From Streptomyces cathayae (GTDB lineage: Bacteria; Actinomycetota; Actinomycetes; Streptomycetales; Streptomycetaceae), in NCBI RefSeq assembly GCF_029760955.1, contig NZ_CP121682.1, forward strand, positions 4,340,001 to 4,404,000: a DNA stretch of 64,000 nt, read 5' to 3'. The notes under the pieces were generated by a model that ran no database searches, was not told the DNA's origin, and saw only the letters and a program-made list of their open reading frames with translations. Below are positions 7,213 through 15,607 of this stretch, one piece after another. The position numbers and the translations under genes were made by a program. How positions within the stretch are numbered: position 1 is the first letter of the stretch; the number at the start of each line of letters is the position of its first letter.

Positions 7213-8391
7213 TCAAGCCCGCTTGAGGTCAAGCTTGTGGGGGCCCAGGTCCAGGTCCAGGCGCAGGGCGAGGGAGACGGCGGTGAGGGCGCTGGTGAAG
7301 GAGACCTCGGAGAGCACGCCGGGGGCGGCGACCTGGTCGCCGGCGAGGTGGACGCCGTGGCCGCGGTCGACGGCGGGCCGGTCGCGCCAGCTGGTGCCCG
7401 GCAGGTCGACGGCGCCGGTGCGTCCGGCCGCGACCGCCTCCCGCCGCCAGGTGACGCGCTCCCGCCAGCCGTCGAAGGCGAGGTCCAGGAGTTCTTCGGC
7501 GCGGGCGGTCCCGTGGGACTTGGACTCGTGCGGGGCGATGGGGATCTGACCCTGGATGAGCTGTTCTCCGGCCGGGGCGAGGGTGCGGTCCTGGGCGGTG
7601 AACCGTTCCAGCCAGCCGGTCGCGTCCAGGTCGGACACGACGAACGCGTCGCCGCGCCGGGTGCGCAGGGCGAGGTCGACGAGGACGGTGCGGCCGCTCG
7701 GCCAGGTCAGGGTGGGGTCGCCGAGGAGCCGGCGGGCGGCGTCCAGGGAGGTGGCGACGACGACAGGGGTGTCGGTGGGGAGGGTGTCGACGCGGGACAG
7801 GGTCTCCACGCGGACGCCCAGGTTCCGGGCGTGGGCGGCCATCCGGTCGATGAGGCCGCCCCAGCCGCCGCGCGGGTAGTGGGCCTCGGGGGGCAGTGCG
7901 GTGGCGCGGCGCAGGCGTTCCTGCACATAGGCGGCGGACAGCGAGCCGGGGTCGTGGTGGAAGAGGGCGACTGCGGAGTAGTGGGCGGCGGCCCGTGCGC
8001 CTTCCTCGCCCGTGATGCCGGTCGCCCAGGTGAGGAAGTCGGTGTCGACGGGGGCACGGGCGTTGCCGCGGCGCAGCAGCTTCAGCATGGCGAGGGGCGG
8101 GGTACGGCGCAGTGCGCCCCGGTGGCGGAGGCGGAAGCGGGTGGCTTCCAGGGGCGGGAGGGGAGCGAGGGGGCCGATGAGGCCGCGTTGCCGGAGCCAG
8201 GGCCAGTGCGGGCCGCCGCTGTAGAGGGCGTGCGGGCCCTCGTTGGTGCGGTAGGGACCGTCTGCTGTGCGGGCCCGGCCGCCGAGGGTGTGGTGGGCCT
8301 CGTGGAGGGTGACTTCGGCCCCGGCCTCGGCGGCGGTGATGGCCGCGGTCAGTCCGGCGAAGCCGCCGCCGATGACGGTGATGCGGTGCAT
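7213..8391 (-). CDS. FAD/NAD(P)-binding oxidoreductase (phytoene-desaturase-like)
   Basis: 392 residues. It starts with a dinucleotide-binding motif, ITVIGGGFAGLTAAI (residues 4-18), then HEAHHTLGGRART, typical of the amine oxidase/phytoene desaturase superfamily. A C-terminal FAD-contact segment reads GVHLAGDQVAAPGVLSEVSF. The substrate cannot be read from sequence. ATG at 8391 is preferred because GGGAGA lies just upstream and the binding motif must be N-terminal. The frame stays open for about 190 codons upstream, but that part is Pro/Arg-rich shadow. It is the first gene of the probable 8391-5232 operon. Confidence 0.87.
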   Translation of the reverse strand: MHRITVIGGGFAGLTAAITAAEAGAEVTLHEAHHTLGGRARTADGPYRTNEGPHALYSGGPHWPWLRQRGLIGPLAPLPPLEATRFRLRHRGALRRTPPLAMLKLLRRGNARAPVDTDFLTWATGITGEEGARAAAHYSAVALFHHDPGSLSAAYVQERLRRATALPPEAHYPRGGWGGLIDRMAAHARNLGVRVETLSRVDTLPTDTPVVVATSLDAARRLLGDPTLTWPSGRTVLVDLALRTRRGDAFVVSDLDATGWLERFTAQDRTLAPAGEQLIQGQIPIAPHESKSHGTARAEELLDLAFDGWRERVTWRREAVAAGRTGAVDLPGTSWRDRPAVDRGHGVHLAGDQVAAPGVLSEVSFTSALTAVSLALRLDLDLGPHKLDLKRA

Positions 8392-8427
8392 GGCTGAGAT
8401 CTCCCTCGGTCGGGGTGGCGCCTGCTG

Positions 8428-8451
8428 GATCGGAGGATCGGAGGATCGGAG
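8428..8451 (+). repeat. Tandem repeat, 8-base unit x3
   Basis: GATCGGAG is repeated three times in the divergent promoter region between the oxidoreductase and the pentapeptide protein, with degenerate GGATCGGGCGG-like units continuing to about 8500. Confidence 0.8.
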
Positions 8452-8601
8452 GGGTCGGGGTGGAGCGGAGGGAACGGGGGTCGGAGGGATCGGGCGGAGT
8501 GGGCGGTTCGCGGCTACGACGGTTCGGGGCTCCGGGATGTGACATGTGCGGGGTTCTCGCAGGTCGGGGGGATTGTCAGTGGTGGGGTGCAGGATGGGCG
8601 C

Positions 8602-9297
8602 ATGGTGAGGAGAGCGGTGGGCGGTGCGGGGGCGGTGCGCGGTGCGGGGGTGAAGGGCACGCGGCGGCCGGAGCTGCGGCTGCCGGTGCTGGAGAGGTAC
8701 GAGGAGGGCGGGCTGGAGCCGGACGGGGACTACGACGGGCTGGAGTTCCGGGAGCTGGACCTCTCGGGGCAGGACGGCGCGGGGGCGCGGTTCATGGACT
8801 GCGCGGTGACGGGGTGCGCGCTGGACGAGACCCGGCTGCCCCGGGCCAGGGTGCTGGACTCCGTCCTCGCCGAGGTGCGGGGTGTGGGCACGGACCTCGC
8901 CGGGGCGACCCTGCGCGACGTCGAGCTGACGGACGCGCGGCTCGGGGGGACACAGCTGCACGGGGCGGTGCTGGAGCGGGTCCTGGTCCGCGGCGGGAAG
9001 ATCGACTTCCTGAACCTGCGGTCCGCGCGGCTCAGGGACGTCGTCTTCGAGGGCTGTGTCCTGGTCGAGCCGGACTTCGGCGGGGCGAGGCTGGAGCGGG
9101 TGGAGTTCGTGGACTGCGCGCTGAAGGACGTCGATCTCAGCGGGGCCACCCTGACGGACGTCGATCTGCGCGGTGCCGCTTCGCTGGAGATCGCCCGGGG
9201 GGTGGACAGGCTGGCGGGGGCGGTGATCAGTACGGGGCAGCTGCTGGATCTGGCGCCGGTGCTGGCGGGGGAGCTGGGGATCCGGGTGGAGGGCTGA
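8602..9297 (+). CDS. Pentapeptide-repeat protein
   Basis: About 231 residues. From LEFRELDLSGQD onward the protein is a run of A(D/N)LXX-type pentapeptides (DLAGATLRDVELTDARLGG, DLSGATLTDVDLRG) that would fold as a right-handed quadrilateral beta-helix. Some such proteins mimic DNA and protect gyrase, but most have unknown roles. ATG at 8602 is chosen because an AGGATGGG stretch precedes it; an in-frame start at 8539 would add a Gly/Val-rich leader with no motif. It is divergent from the oxidoreductase operon and convergent with the next gene. Confidence 0.85.
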   Translation: MVRRAVGGAGAVRGAGVKGTRRPELRLPVLERYEEGGLEPDGDYDGLEFRELDLSGQDGAGARFMDCAVTGCALDETRLPRARVLDSVLAEVRGVGTDLAGATLRDVELTDARLGGTQLHGAVLERVLVRGGKIDFLNLRSARLRDVVFEGCVLVEPDFGGARLERVEFVDCALKDVDLSGATLTDVDLRGAASLEIARGVDRLAGAVISTGQLLDLAPVLAGELGIRVEG

Positions 9298-9349
9298 GCC
9301 GACAGGACCAGCAGGGCCGGCAGGGAAGGGCCGGAGGGAGCGCGGCGGG

Positions 9350-9850
9350 TCAATCCAGGCGGGGGTAGCGGGCCTGGAGGGTCCAGACGGCCGGGTTCTC
9401 GCCGAGGTCCTCGTGCAGGTCGGTCAGGTCGGCGAGCAGGTCGTGCAGGAAGTCGCGGGCCTCACGGCGGAGTTCGGTGTGGGAGAACGTCAGGGGCGGT
9501 TCCGAGGCCGGAAGCCACTCGGCCTCGATGTCCACCCATCCGAAGCGGCGCTCGAAGAGCAGCCGGTCGGTGGACTCGGTGAAGTCCAGCTCCGCCCACT
9601 GGGGGCGGGAGGCGCGGGAGCCCGCCGGATCCCGGTCGATCCGTTCCACGATGTCGCACAGCGCCCATGCGAAGTCGAGCACCGGCACCCATCCCCAGGC
9701 TGTGGACAGTTCCCGGTCCGCCTCGGTGTCGGCGAGGTAGACGTCGCCGCAGAAGAGGTCGTGGCGCAGGGCGTGGACGTCCACGCGGCGGTAGTCGGTC
9801 TGCGGGGGGTCGGGGAAGCGGTTGGAGAGGGCGTAGCCGATGTCGAGCAC
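9350..9850 (-). CDS. Conserved hypothetical protein
   Basis: About 166 residues, acidic, rich in Trp and Asp. It includes DIGYALSNRFPDPPQTDYR, DLFCGDVYLAD, WVPVLDFAWALCDIVERI and LHDLLADLTDLHEDLG. I do not recognise a named domain. The frame is open back to 10114, but that part crosses strong hairpins and the terD stop region and looks non-coding. GTG at 9850 is used; GTG at 9886 has a slightly better GGGGA upstream but lies within a hairpin. Downstream of terD on the same strand and separated from it by terminator-like structures. Confidence 0.65.
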   Translation of the reverse strand: MLDIGYALSNRFPDPPQTDYRRVDVHALRHDLFCGDVYLADTEADRELSTAWGWVPVLDFAWALCDIVERIDRDPAGSRASRPQWAELDFTESTDRLLFERRFGWVDIEAEWLPASEPPLTFSHTELRREARDFLHDLLADLTDLHEDLGENPAVWTLQARYPRLD

Positions 9851-9880
9851 GGAGGTGATGGTGTCACGACGGACGCGGTG

Positions 9881-10012
9881 CCCCACCCGACGGTCCCCGG
9901 GTGGGGGGCGGCCCGTATGCCGGTGCCCCCGCCCAGGACGTGCCGGGGCCCCCGGCCGGTGTGCTTCGCGATGCCGTGGTGCGGTGCGCGAAGTGCCGGG
10001 CGGCCGGGGGCT
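9881..10012 (-). terminator. Terminator region after terD (two hairpins)
   Basis: CCCCACCCG...CGGGTGGGG (9881-9906) is a 9-base stem. A longer one at about 9947-10012 pairs GCCCCCGGCCG with CGGCCGGGGGC and nests GCTTCGCG/CGCGAAGT. They lie between terD and the downstream gene. Confidence 0.65.
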
Positions 10013-10035
10013 CCGAGAGGGCTGCGGGGCGTCCG

Positions 10036-10611
10036 TCAGACGTTCACGCCGAAGTCCTGGGCGATGCCCGTCAGGCCCGACGCGTAGCCCTGGCCGACGG
10101 CGCGGAACTTCCACTCGGCGCCGTTGCGGTACAGCTCGCCGAAGACCATGGCGGTCTCGGTGGCCGCGTCCTCCGACAGGTCGTAGCGGGCGATCTCGGC
10201 GCCGCCGGCCTGGTTGACGATGCGGATGTAGGCGTTGCGCACCTGTCCGAAGTTCTGCGAGCGGTTCTCGGCGTCGTAGATCGAGACCGGGAAGACGATC
10301 TTGTCGATGTCGGCCGGCAGGGCGGCGAGGTTGACGTTGATGGCCTCGTCGTCGCCGGCGCCCTCACCGGTGCGGTTGTCGCCGGTGTGGACGATGGTGT
10401 TGTCCGGCGTCTGCTTGTTGTTGAAGAAGACGAAGTGGCCGTCGGAGTAGACCTTGCCCCCCGGGTTGACCGCGATCGCGGAGGCATCGAGGTCGAAGTC
10501 CGTGCCGGTGGTGGTGCGGACGTCCCAGCCGAGGCCCACGGTGACGGCGGTCAGGCCCGGAGCCTCCTTGGTGAGCGAGACGTTGCCACCCTTGGACAGG
10601 CTTACAGCCAT
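10036..10611 (-). CDS. terD: TerD-family tellurium-resistance/stress protein
   Basis: 191 residues, the usual TerD length, starting [20 protein letters not shown]. Calcium-binding motifs are clear: [12 protein letters not shown] and [13 protein letters not shown], with the conserved [25 protein letters not shown]. TerD proteins bind calcium and are linked to tellurite and membrane-stress responses; streptomycetes carry many copies and some affect development. ATG at 10611 follows AGGGACTCCC. No terB/terC partner is adjacent. An in-frame extension to 11031 is spurious. Confidence 0.95.
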   Translation of the reverse strand: MAVSLSKGGNVSLTKEAPGLTAVTVGLGWDVRTTTGTDFDLDASAIAVNPGGKVYSDGHFVFFNNKQTPDNTIVHTGDNRTGEGAGDDEAINVNLAALPADIDKIVFPVSIYDAENRSQNFGQVRNAYIRIVNQAGGAEIARYDLSEDAATETAMVFGELYRNGAEWKFRAVGQGYASGLTGIAQDFGVNV

Positions 10612-10712
10612 TGTTGGGAGTCCCTTCCCTCGTGTACGTACGGCTACGAAGCTACAGCTACCCCCTTGAACGCGAGAGGGGGGCGCGAGGTTCCAGGCCG
10701 CTTTGCTTTCTT

Positions 10713-10757
10713 TACCGGGATGACGGGGGTGACCGGGATAACCGGGATAACCGGGTG
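10713..10757 (+). repeat. Tandem repeat, ACCGGGATA-type unit
   Basis: Four or five degenerate 9-10 base units (ACCGGGATGACGGGGGTG, then ACCGGGATA twice, ACCGGGTGAC) between terD and the arfB start. Confidence 0.75.
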
Positions 10758-10782
10758 ACGTGGACCGGTCAGAGGCGGGAAC

Positions 10783-11220
10783 ATGTACGGCATGTCCGGT
10801 CCCTATGTCATCCGTGGCTCCGTCTCGCTGCCCGAGGCCGAGCTGATGTGGCGTTTCTCCAGGTCCTCGGGGCCGGGCGGGCAGCATGTGAACACCAGTG
10901 ACTCGCAGGTGGAGCTCCGCTTCGACCTCGCCGCCACCGACGCGCTGCCCGAGGTGTGGAAGCAGCGGGCGCTGGAGCGGCTGGCGGGGCGGCTGTCCGG
11001 TGGCGTCGTCACCGTCCGGGCCTCCGAGCACCGCTCCCAGTGGCGCAACCGCGAGGCCGCCGCCGTGCGCCTCGCCGCGCTCCTCGCCGAGGCCACCGCG
11101 CCCCCGCCCAGGCCCCGCAAGCCGACCCGCATCCCACGCGGCATCAACGAACGCCGGCTGCGGGAGAAGAAGCAGCGCTCGGAGACGAAACGGGGGCGCT
11201 CCGCGCGGGACTGGGGGTGA
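10783..11220 (+). CDS. arfB: Peptidyl-tRNA hydrolase ArfB-type ribosome rescue factor
   Basis: 145 residues. It has the RF1-type GGQ loop [21 protein letters not shown] (GGQ at 32-34) and a basic C-terminal tail ([19 protein letters not shown]) that in ArfB/YaeJ enters the empty mRNA channel. The enzyme hydrolyses peptidyl-tRNA on stalled ribosomes without a stop codon. Length and the lack of codon-recognition domains separate it from RF1/RF2. ATG at 10783 follows AGAGGCGGGAAC. Monocistronic between divergent terD and convergent GNAT. Confidence 0.93.
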   Translation: MYGMSGPYVIRGSVSLPEAELMWRFSRSSGPGGQHVNTSDSQVELRFDLAATDALPEVWKQRALERLAGRLSGGVVTVRASEHRSQWRNREAAAVRLAALLAEATAPPPRPRKPTRIPRGINERRLREKKQRSETKRGRSARDWG

Positions 11221-11257
11221 TCCGCGGAAGGAGGACCGGGGCCGGGACCGCCGGCCG

Positions 11258-11731
11258 TCAGGCCAGGTCCAGTACCCCGACCGTCTCGCCCTCGACGACC
11301 TCCCCGTTCTTACGGAAGCCCAGGCCGAGGTAGAAGCCCTCCGGGCCGTGCTCGCCGGGGTGCCAGGTGACGTGGAACTGCTTGCCGCCCCGGGCGCGGA
11401 TCTCCGCGGCCACCGACTCCACGGCGAAGCGGCCGTAGCCCTTGCCCTGTTCCCCGGCGGCGATGTTCAGCCGCCACAGGCCCGAACGGACGACGCTGCC
11501 ACCGTCCTCGTGCCAGTCGGCGTCGAGGAAGGCCATCAGGAAGCCGACCGCGCGGTCACCGTCCATGATCAGGCGGGGCCAGGCGGAGCCGGAGTGGACG
11601 TACGCCTCGGCGAGGGACTTCACGACCGGGGCGACCGCGAACTCCTGGTCGGGGCGGACGCGTACGCCGAGGGCGGCGTCGAAGTTTTTCGGGGTGATCT
11701 CTTCGAGGCGGAGGCCTGTGGTCTTCGTCAC
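11258..11731 (-). CDS. GNAT family N-acetyltransferase
   Basis: 157 residues with GNAT motifs: [17 protein letters not shown], then [31 protein letters not shown], which carries the acetyl-CoA loop QGKGYG, then [11 protein letters not shown]. It resembles spermidine/diamine N-acetyltransferases (SpeG-like) in layout, but the substrate is not certain. GTG at 11731 is used, since the longer frame to 12094 overlaps the flavin reductase gene antisense-free region and has no domain. The Shine-Dalgarno match is poor. Confidence 0.85.
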   Translation of the reverse strand: MTKTTGLRLEEITPKNFDAALGVRVRPDQEFAVAPVVKSLAEAYVHSGSAWPRLIMDGDRAVGFLMAFLDADWHEDGGSVVRSGLWRLNIAAGEQGKGYGRFAVESVAAEIRARGGKQFHVTWHPGEHGPEGFYLGLGFRKNGEVVEGETVGVLDLA

Positions 11732-11802
11732 CTGGGCAGGGTAGGTGCCCGATCGCCTTTCGGTGGAAGGGGTTTCCGGTCCGGAAAGCGCCCGGGGCGC
11801 GT

Positions 11803-12405
11803 TCAGGCCAGGTGGCGGTAGCGGCCTCGGAAGTAGGTCAGGGGGCCGCCGTCGGCGCTGGGCAGGTGCGCCGTGAGGACGCGGCCGATCACCAGGGTGT
11901 GGTCGCCGGCGGGCACCCGCTGCTCGGTGCGGCACTCCAGGGTCGCGAGGGCACCGCCCACCAGCGGGGCCCCGCTGTGCTCGCCCCGTATGTACGGGAT
12001 GTCGGCGAAGAGGAGGCGGTCGCTGATCCGGCCCTTCATCGAGAAGCGGCCCGCGATGTGCCGCTGGCTCTCGGACAGCACGGAGACCGACCACAGCGGC
12101 TGCTCGTCGAGCAGGTCGTCCATGCGGGAGCCCTCGCGCAGGCTGACCAGTACCAGGGGCGGGTCCAGGGAGACCGACAGGAACGCCGTCGCCGTCATGC
12201 CCACGTCCTCGCCGGCCGGCGCCCGCGGGTCGTCCGGGTCCAGCGGCGGCTCCTGCGCGGTCACCAGGACCACACCGGCGGCCAGGCGGGACATGGCGGC
12301 ACGGAACTCGTCGTTGCTCACCCCCTCAGCATGCCGGGTGGCAGGCGGAGCGGCGGGCGCGGGCGGGGGCGGCGGGGGCGAGGGGGGTACGGAAGTGTTC
12401 GGCAC
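11803..12405 (-). CDS. Flavin reductase family protein
   Basis: 200 residues. The FMN-binding split barrel covers about residues 30-195 (FRAAMSRLAAGVVLVTA, GMTATAFLSVSLDPPLVLVSL, WSVSVLSESQRHIAGRF, LATLECRTEQRVPAGDHTLVIGRV). Such enzymes supply reduced flavin to two-component monooxygenases or form part of 4-hydroxyphenylacetate-type systems; no oxygenase is adjacent. GTG at 12405 adds a Pro-rich leader of about 28 residues; an internal GTG at 12321 directly before the domain is a possible alternative start. Confidence 0.87.
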   Translation of the reverse strand: MPNTSVPPSPPPPPPAPAAPPATRHAEGVSNDEFRAAMSRLAAGVVLVTAQEPPLDPDDPRAPAGEDVGMTATAFLSVSLDPPLVLVSLREGSRMDDLLDEQPLWSVSVLSESQRHIAGRFSMKGRISDRLLFADIPYIRGEHSGAPLVGGALATLECRTEQRVPAGDHTLVIGRVLTAHLPSADGGPLTYFRGRYRHLA

Positions 12406-12754
12406 ACCGGAAACGCTAATCTCCGCTCCGTGCGCACCGCATCGGGCCCCGGCCCGAGGAGGGACCTAGGACCAGAGGCGGAGCGGAGTACGGGCCACCT
12501 GCGGGGCGAGCGGGGAAACCCTGCGGAAAAGGTGTGAAATGCACACTCGGCACCTTCGGTGAATTCGCGGGGAAACCCCGGAAAGGCCTCTCAATTGTTC
12601 ACGTTTGGTTGTGACTTGAGTCACAAGGGGTGGTAATTGTTGACCCTGTGTACCGGGTGGGCAGCGCGCTGTGATTCAGTGGCGGGGATACTGCCAGGAC
12701 GATACGTCGATGAGATCGCTTGATCCGCCGCGAGGTCCCGGGGGGAGGGTGAGC
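12406..12754. other. Regulatory region upstream of cdgB
   Basis: No gene seen. It is AT-richer than its surroundings (around 12590-12650) and contains a perfect palindrome at 12609-12626 and a TTGACC box at 12640-12645. The divergent flavin reductase and cdgB promoters should lie here. Confidence 0.6.
12609..12626 (+). promoter_or_regulatory. Palindromic operator upstream of cdgB (BldD-like)
   Basis: TTGTGAC-TTGA-GTCACAA has perfect 7-base arms. BldD is known to repress cdgB in S. coelicolor, and BldD sites carry a similar GTGAC/GTCAC dyad, but the spacing here (4 bases) is one shorter than the published form as I recall it. Assignment to BldD is inference. Confidence 0.5.
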
Positions 12755-14455
12755 ATGGAGACCGATTCTGAGCCCTACGTCCGTCTTGCCTCCCTGCGGC
12801 AACTCCACCAGGCCATGGCCGCCATGAACTCGGCCCGCAGTCTGGCCGACACCCTGCAGACCGTCGCCGACGGCGCCGTCGACGCCCTCGGCTACGAACT
12901 GGCCTGCGTCAACCTCGTACGCCCCGACAACAACCTGGTCGTGGCCGCCTTCTCGGGCAACGCCGCCGCCGAGGCCCTCATCACCGGCCGGGTCGGCTCA
13001 CGCGACTCCTGGGAGCGCCGTCTCTCCATGGGCGAGGCCTGGGGCGACCTGATCTTCATACCGCACACCGAGGGCTGGGTCCTCGACGACGACGACGTCC
13101 CCCAGTGGTACACCGACGGCCCCGCCCCCCGCTTCGAGGACGAGTGGCACCCCTCCGACCGGCTCTTCGCCCCGATGTACGCGCCCGGCCCGCAGGGCGG
13201 CGAGACCTGCGGCGAGCTGATCGGCGTGCTCTCCGTGGACCGCCCGCGCAACGGCCGGCTGCCCGGCGCCTGGGGCCGCGAAGCGCTCCAGATGTACGCC
13301 TTCCAGGCCGCCATCGCGATCAGCAACGCCCGGCTGCGCTCCAACATGCAGCGCGCCCTGGTCCGCCTGGAGCGCGAGCAGCAGGCCCTGCGTGCCAGTG
13401 AGGAAAGCTTCCGGCAGGCCTTCGAGTACGCCCCTTCCGGCATGGCCGTCGCGGAGCTGGGCGGCGACCAGCACGGCCGCATCCTGCGCACCAACGACGC
13501 GCTGTGCCGACTGCTCGGCCGCCCCGCCTCCGCGATGCGCCGCTACTCCTTCTCCGACCTCGTGCACCCCGAGGACATCGGCACGCTGCTGCGGACCTCC
13601 GCCGAGGGCGGCCGCGCCGAACTGCGGCTGGCCCGCAGGGACGGCACCTACCTCTGGGTGTCCCTGCGCAACTCCGTCGTCGCCGACGCCGCCGACGGGC
13701 CGCGCTTCCTGCTCACCCACGTCGAGGACATCGAGGAGCGCAAGCGCCGCGAGCTGCACCTCGCCCACCGCGCCTCCCACGACTCCCTCACCGGTCTGCC
13801 GAACTCCGCCGAGCTGCGTGCCCGGCTCTCCGCCCGCCTGTGCCGGCAGCGCCCGCAGGGCGTACTGCCCGCCGCCGTGGCCGACTCCCTGGCCGCCTTC
13901 GAGTCCTTCGAGCCCTTCGACTCCCAGGACGCCGCCCACGGCCCGCCCGCCTTCGACCGGGGCCACGACTTCGACTTCCCGCCCGAGGCCGAGACGTTCG
14001 AGGGCTACGACCACCATGTGCACGCCGTCGCCCCCGACGAGGGCCGCGACGACGGTGCCAAGGGTCTCGCCGTGCTCTTCTGCGACCTCGACGGTTTCAA
14101 GTCGATCAACGACCGGTTCGGGCACAACGCGGGTGACGCGGTCCTCATCGAGGTCGCCCGCCGGCTCAGCGCCGGTGTCCGGGACGGCGACACCGTGGCC
14201 CGGCTCGGCGGCGACGAGTTCGTGATCCTCGCCAACGGGCTCGGCCGGGCCGACGCCCAGGACCTCGCCGTACGGCTGCGCAACGAGATCATCCAGCCCA
14301 TCCGGGCCGAGGGGCGGGCCGTGCGGGTGGGCGCCAGTTTCGGCATCGGATGGGCACACTGCGGCATGACCGCGGACGAGGTGTTGAAATCCGCTGACGA
14401 GCGGATGTACGTCGAGAAACGATCTCGTCCCAAACAGCACCGGCGCGCGGGATGA
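12755..14455 (+). CDS. cdgB: Diguanylate cyclase CdgB (GAF-PAS-GGDEF)
   Basis: 566 residues in the order GAF (about 20-190), PAS/PAC (about 215-330), GGDEF (about 412-560). The active site is intact, RLGGDEFV with GGDEF at 485-489. A product-inhibition site RDGD (476-479) sits five residues before it, so c-di-GMP feedback is likely. The cyclase makes c-di-GMP, which controls BldD and development in Streptomyces; domain order and neighbours match CdgB. A low-complexity acidic linker (about 385-430) separates PAC and GGDEF. ATG at 12755 follows GGGGGGAGGG; the in-frame start at 12671 is less likely. Confidence 0.93.
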   Translation: METDSEPYVRLASLRQLHQAMAAMNSARSLADTLQTVADGAVDALGYELACVNLVRPDNNLVVAAFSGNAAAEALITGRVGSRDSWERRLSMGEAWGDLIFIPHTEGWVLDDDDVPQWYTDGPAPRFEDEWHPSDRLFAPMYAPGPQGGETCGELIGVLSVDRPRNGRLPGAWGREALQMYAFQAAIAISNARLRSNMQRALVRLEREQQALRASEESFRQAFEYAPSGMAVAELGGDQHGRILRTNDALCRLLGRPASAMRRYSFSDLVHPEDIGTLLRTSAEGGRAELRLARRDGTYLWVSLRNSVVADAADGPRFLLTHVEDIEERKRRELHLAHRASHDSLTGLPNSAELRARLSARLCRQRPQGVLPAAVADSLAAFESFEPFDSQDAAHGPPAFDRGHDFDFPPEAETFEGYDHHVHAVAPDEGRDDGAKGLAVLFCDLDGFKSINDRFGHNAGDAVLIEVARRLSAGVRDGDTVARLGGDEFVILANGLGRADAQDLAVRLRNEIIQPIRAEGRAVRVGASFGIGWAHCGMTADEVLKSADERMYVEKRSRPKQHRRAG

Positions 14456-14572
14456 ACCGCAGATCAGTGAGTTGATGCGGCGAGAGTCACCCGATCGGGT
14501 CATCGGGTGGGGGTAGGCTCGCCTTTCTCACCACTCGTACCGCAACCGACCCGCACCTAGGAGCACCAAGGG

Positions 14573-15514
14573 ATGACGCCCGGCAACAACGGCGCGAGCA
14601 CGCCCGAGGACGACGACCCGTTCGGCTACCTCTACGCCGACGGGCAGGCCAACGGAGCCCAACCGCCGTCCGGGGGCTACGGCTATCCGAACTCGGTCAA
14701 CCGGGTGCGGCCGGTCGGGACCCGCCAGTACGGCCAGCAGGCCCCCGCTCCGCAGGCACCGCCGCAGCAGGGCACCTACGGCCAGCCGGCCGCGCACTAC
14801 GCGGCACCGGAGACGCTGCCGGGCGGTGCCGCCACGACCCAGTCGCACCAGTCCTCGCACGGCGGCGGCGGCCGGGGCCGCGGCCCGAACACCAAGGGCC
14901 TGCTCATCGGCGCCGTCGCGGTGGTCGCCGCGGTGGTCATCGGCATCAGCGTGGCCATGCTCAGCGGCGACGACAAGGACGACAAGGGCGACAACCAGGC
15001 GGACGCGTCCCCGACCCAGTCCCAGGAAAGCTCCGAGCCGAGCCCGTCGGCGAGCAGCAGCGGCGACGAGAAGGAGGAGGAAGCGGCCGAACTGCCGAGC
15101 AGCGACGCGAAGACGCTCCGCCTGGACGGGGGAACGGCCACGGCCTCGGACATCAAGGGCGCGAAGGCCGACGGCGGCGTCTATGTGGCGGGCTTCGACA
15201 AGGTGGGCGCGAAGGTCACCTGGACCGTCAACGGCATCAAGGAAGGCACCTACCGGTTCTACGTGGGCTACGCCACGCCGGGTGAGGACACCAACGCGAC
15301 CGTGGTGGTCAACGGCAAGGCCTCGACCCGGCCGATGGACATGAGGAACTTCGGCGGAACACCCAAGGGCGACTGGGAAAAGGGCTGGAAGGACACCTGG
15401 TCCAACGTGAACCTGGCCGACGGCACGAACACCATCGAGCTCGCGTGCAACGAGGGCAACCAGTGCAACGCCATCCTCGACCAGTTCTGGCTGACGGAGG
15501 AACCGCCGAGCTGA
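14573..15514 (+). CDS. Membrane-anchored protein with CBM35-like C-terminal domain
   Basis: 313 residues. A Gly/Pro/Gln-rich cytoplasmic N-terminus (1-105) leads to one membrane segment (about 109-130), a Ser/Glu-rich stalk (132-175), and a C-terminal beta-sandwich-like domain (about 178-310). That domain contains KVTWTVNGIKEGTYRFYVGY, ATVVVNG and NTIELACNEGNQCNAILDQFWL, a pattern seen in carbohydrate-binding modules of the CBM35/CBM6 type. It may bind cell-wall or extracellular glycans. GGAGCACCAAGGG precedes the ATG. Same strand as cdgB after 117 bases, but co-transcription is unproven. Confidence 0.8.
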   Translation: MTPGNNGASTPEDDDPFGYLYADGQANGAQPPSGGYGYPNSVNRVRPVGTRQYGQQAPAPQAPPQQGTYGQPAAHYAAPETLPGGAATTQSHQSSHGGGGRGRGPNTKGLLIGAVAVVAAVVIGISVAMLSGDDKDDKGDNQADASPTQSQESSEPSPSASSSGDEKEEEAAELPSSDAKTLRLDGGTATASDIKGAKADGGVYVAGFDKVGAKVTWTVNGIKEGTYRFYVGYATPGEDTNATVVVNGKASTRPMDMRNFGGTPKGDWEKGWKDTWSNVNLADGTNTIELACNEGNQCNAILDQFWLTEEPPS

Positions 15515-15607
15515 CCGCAGGAAGCAGCCGACCACAGGAAACGACGGTGGCCGGCTCGTGGTCGAGAACGTCGAAAAGGGTGGCGCCGCCGCTTCGCCCG
15601 GCATGGC

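Noticed and set aside
5647..8397. 916-codon plus-strand ORF
   Set aside because: Antisense to the quinone oxidoreductase and FAD oxidoreductase genes, which have clear motifs; GC-rich DNA commonly keeps such frames open.
7213..8961. 582-residue version of the FAD oxidoreductase
   Set aside because: The dinucleotide-binding motif must be N-terminal and a good ribosome-binding site precedes the ATG at 8391.
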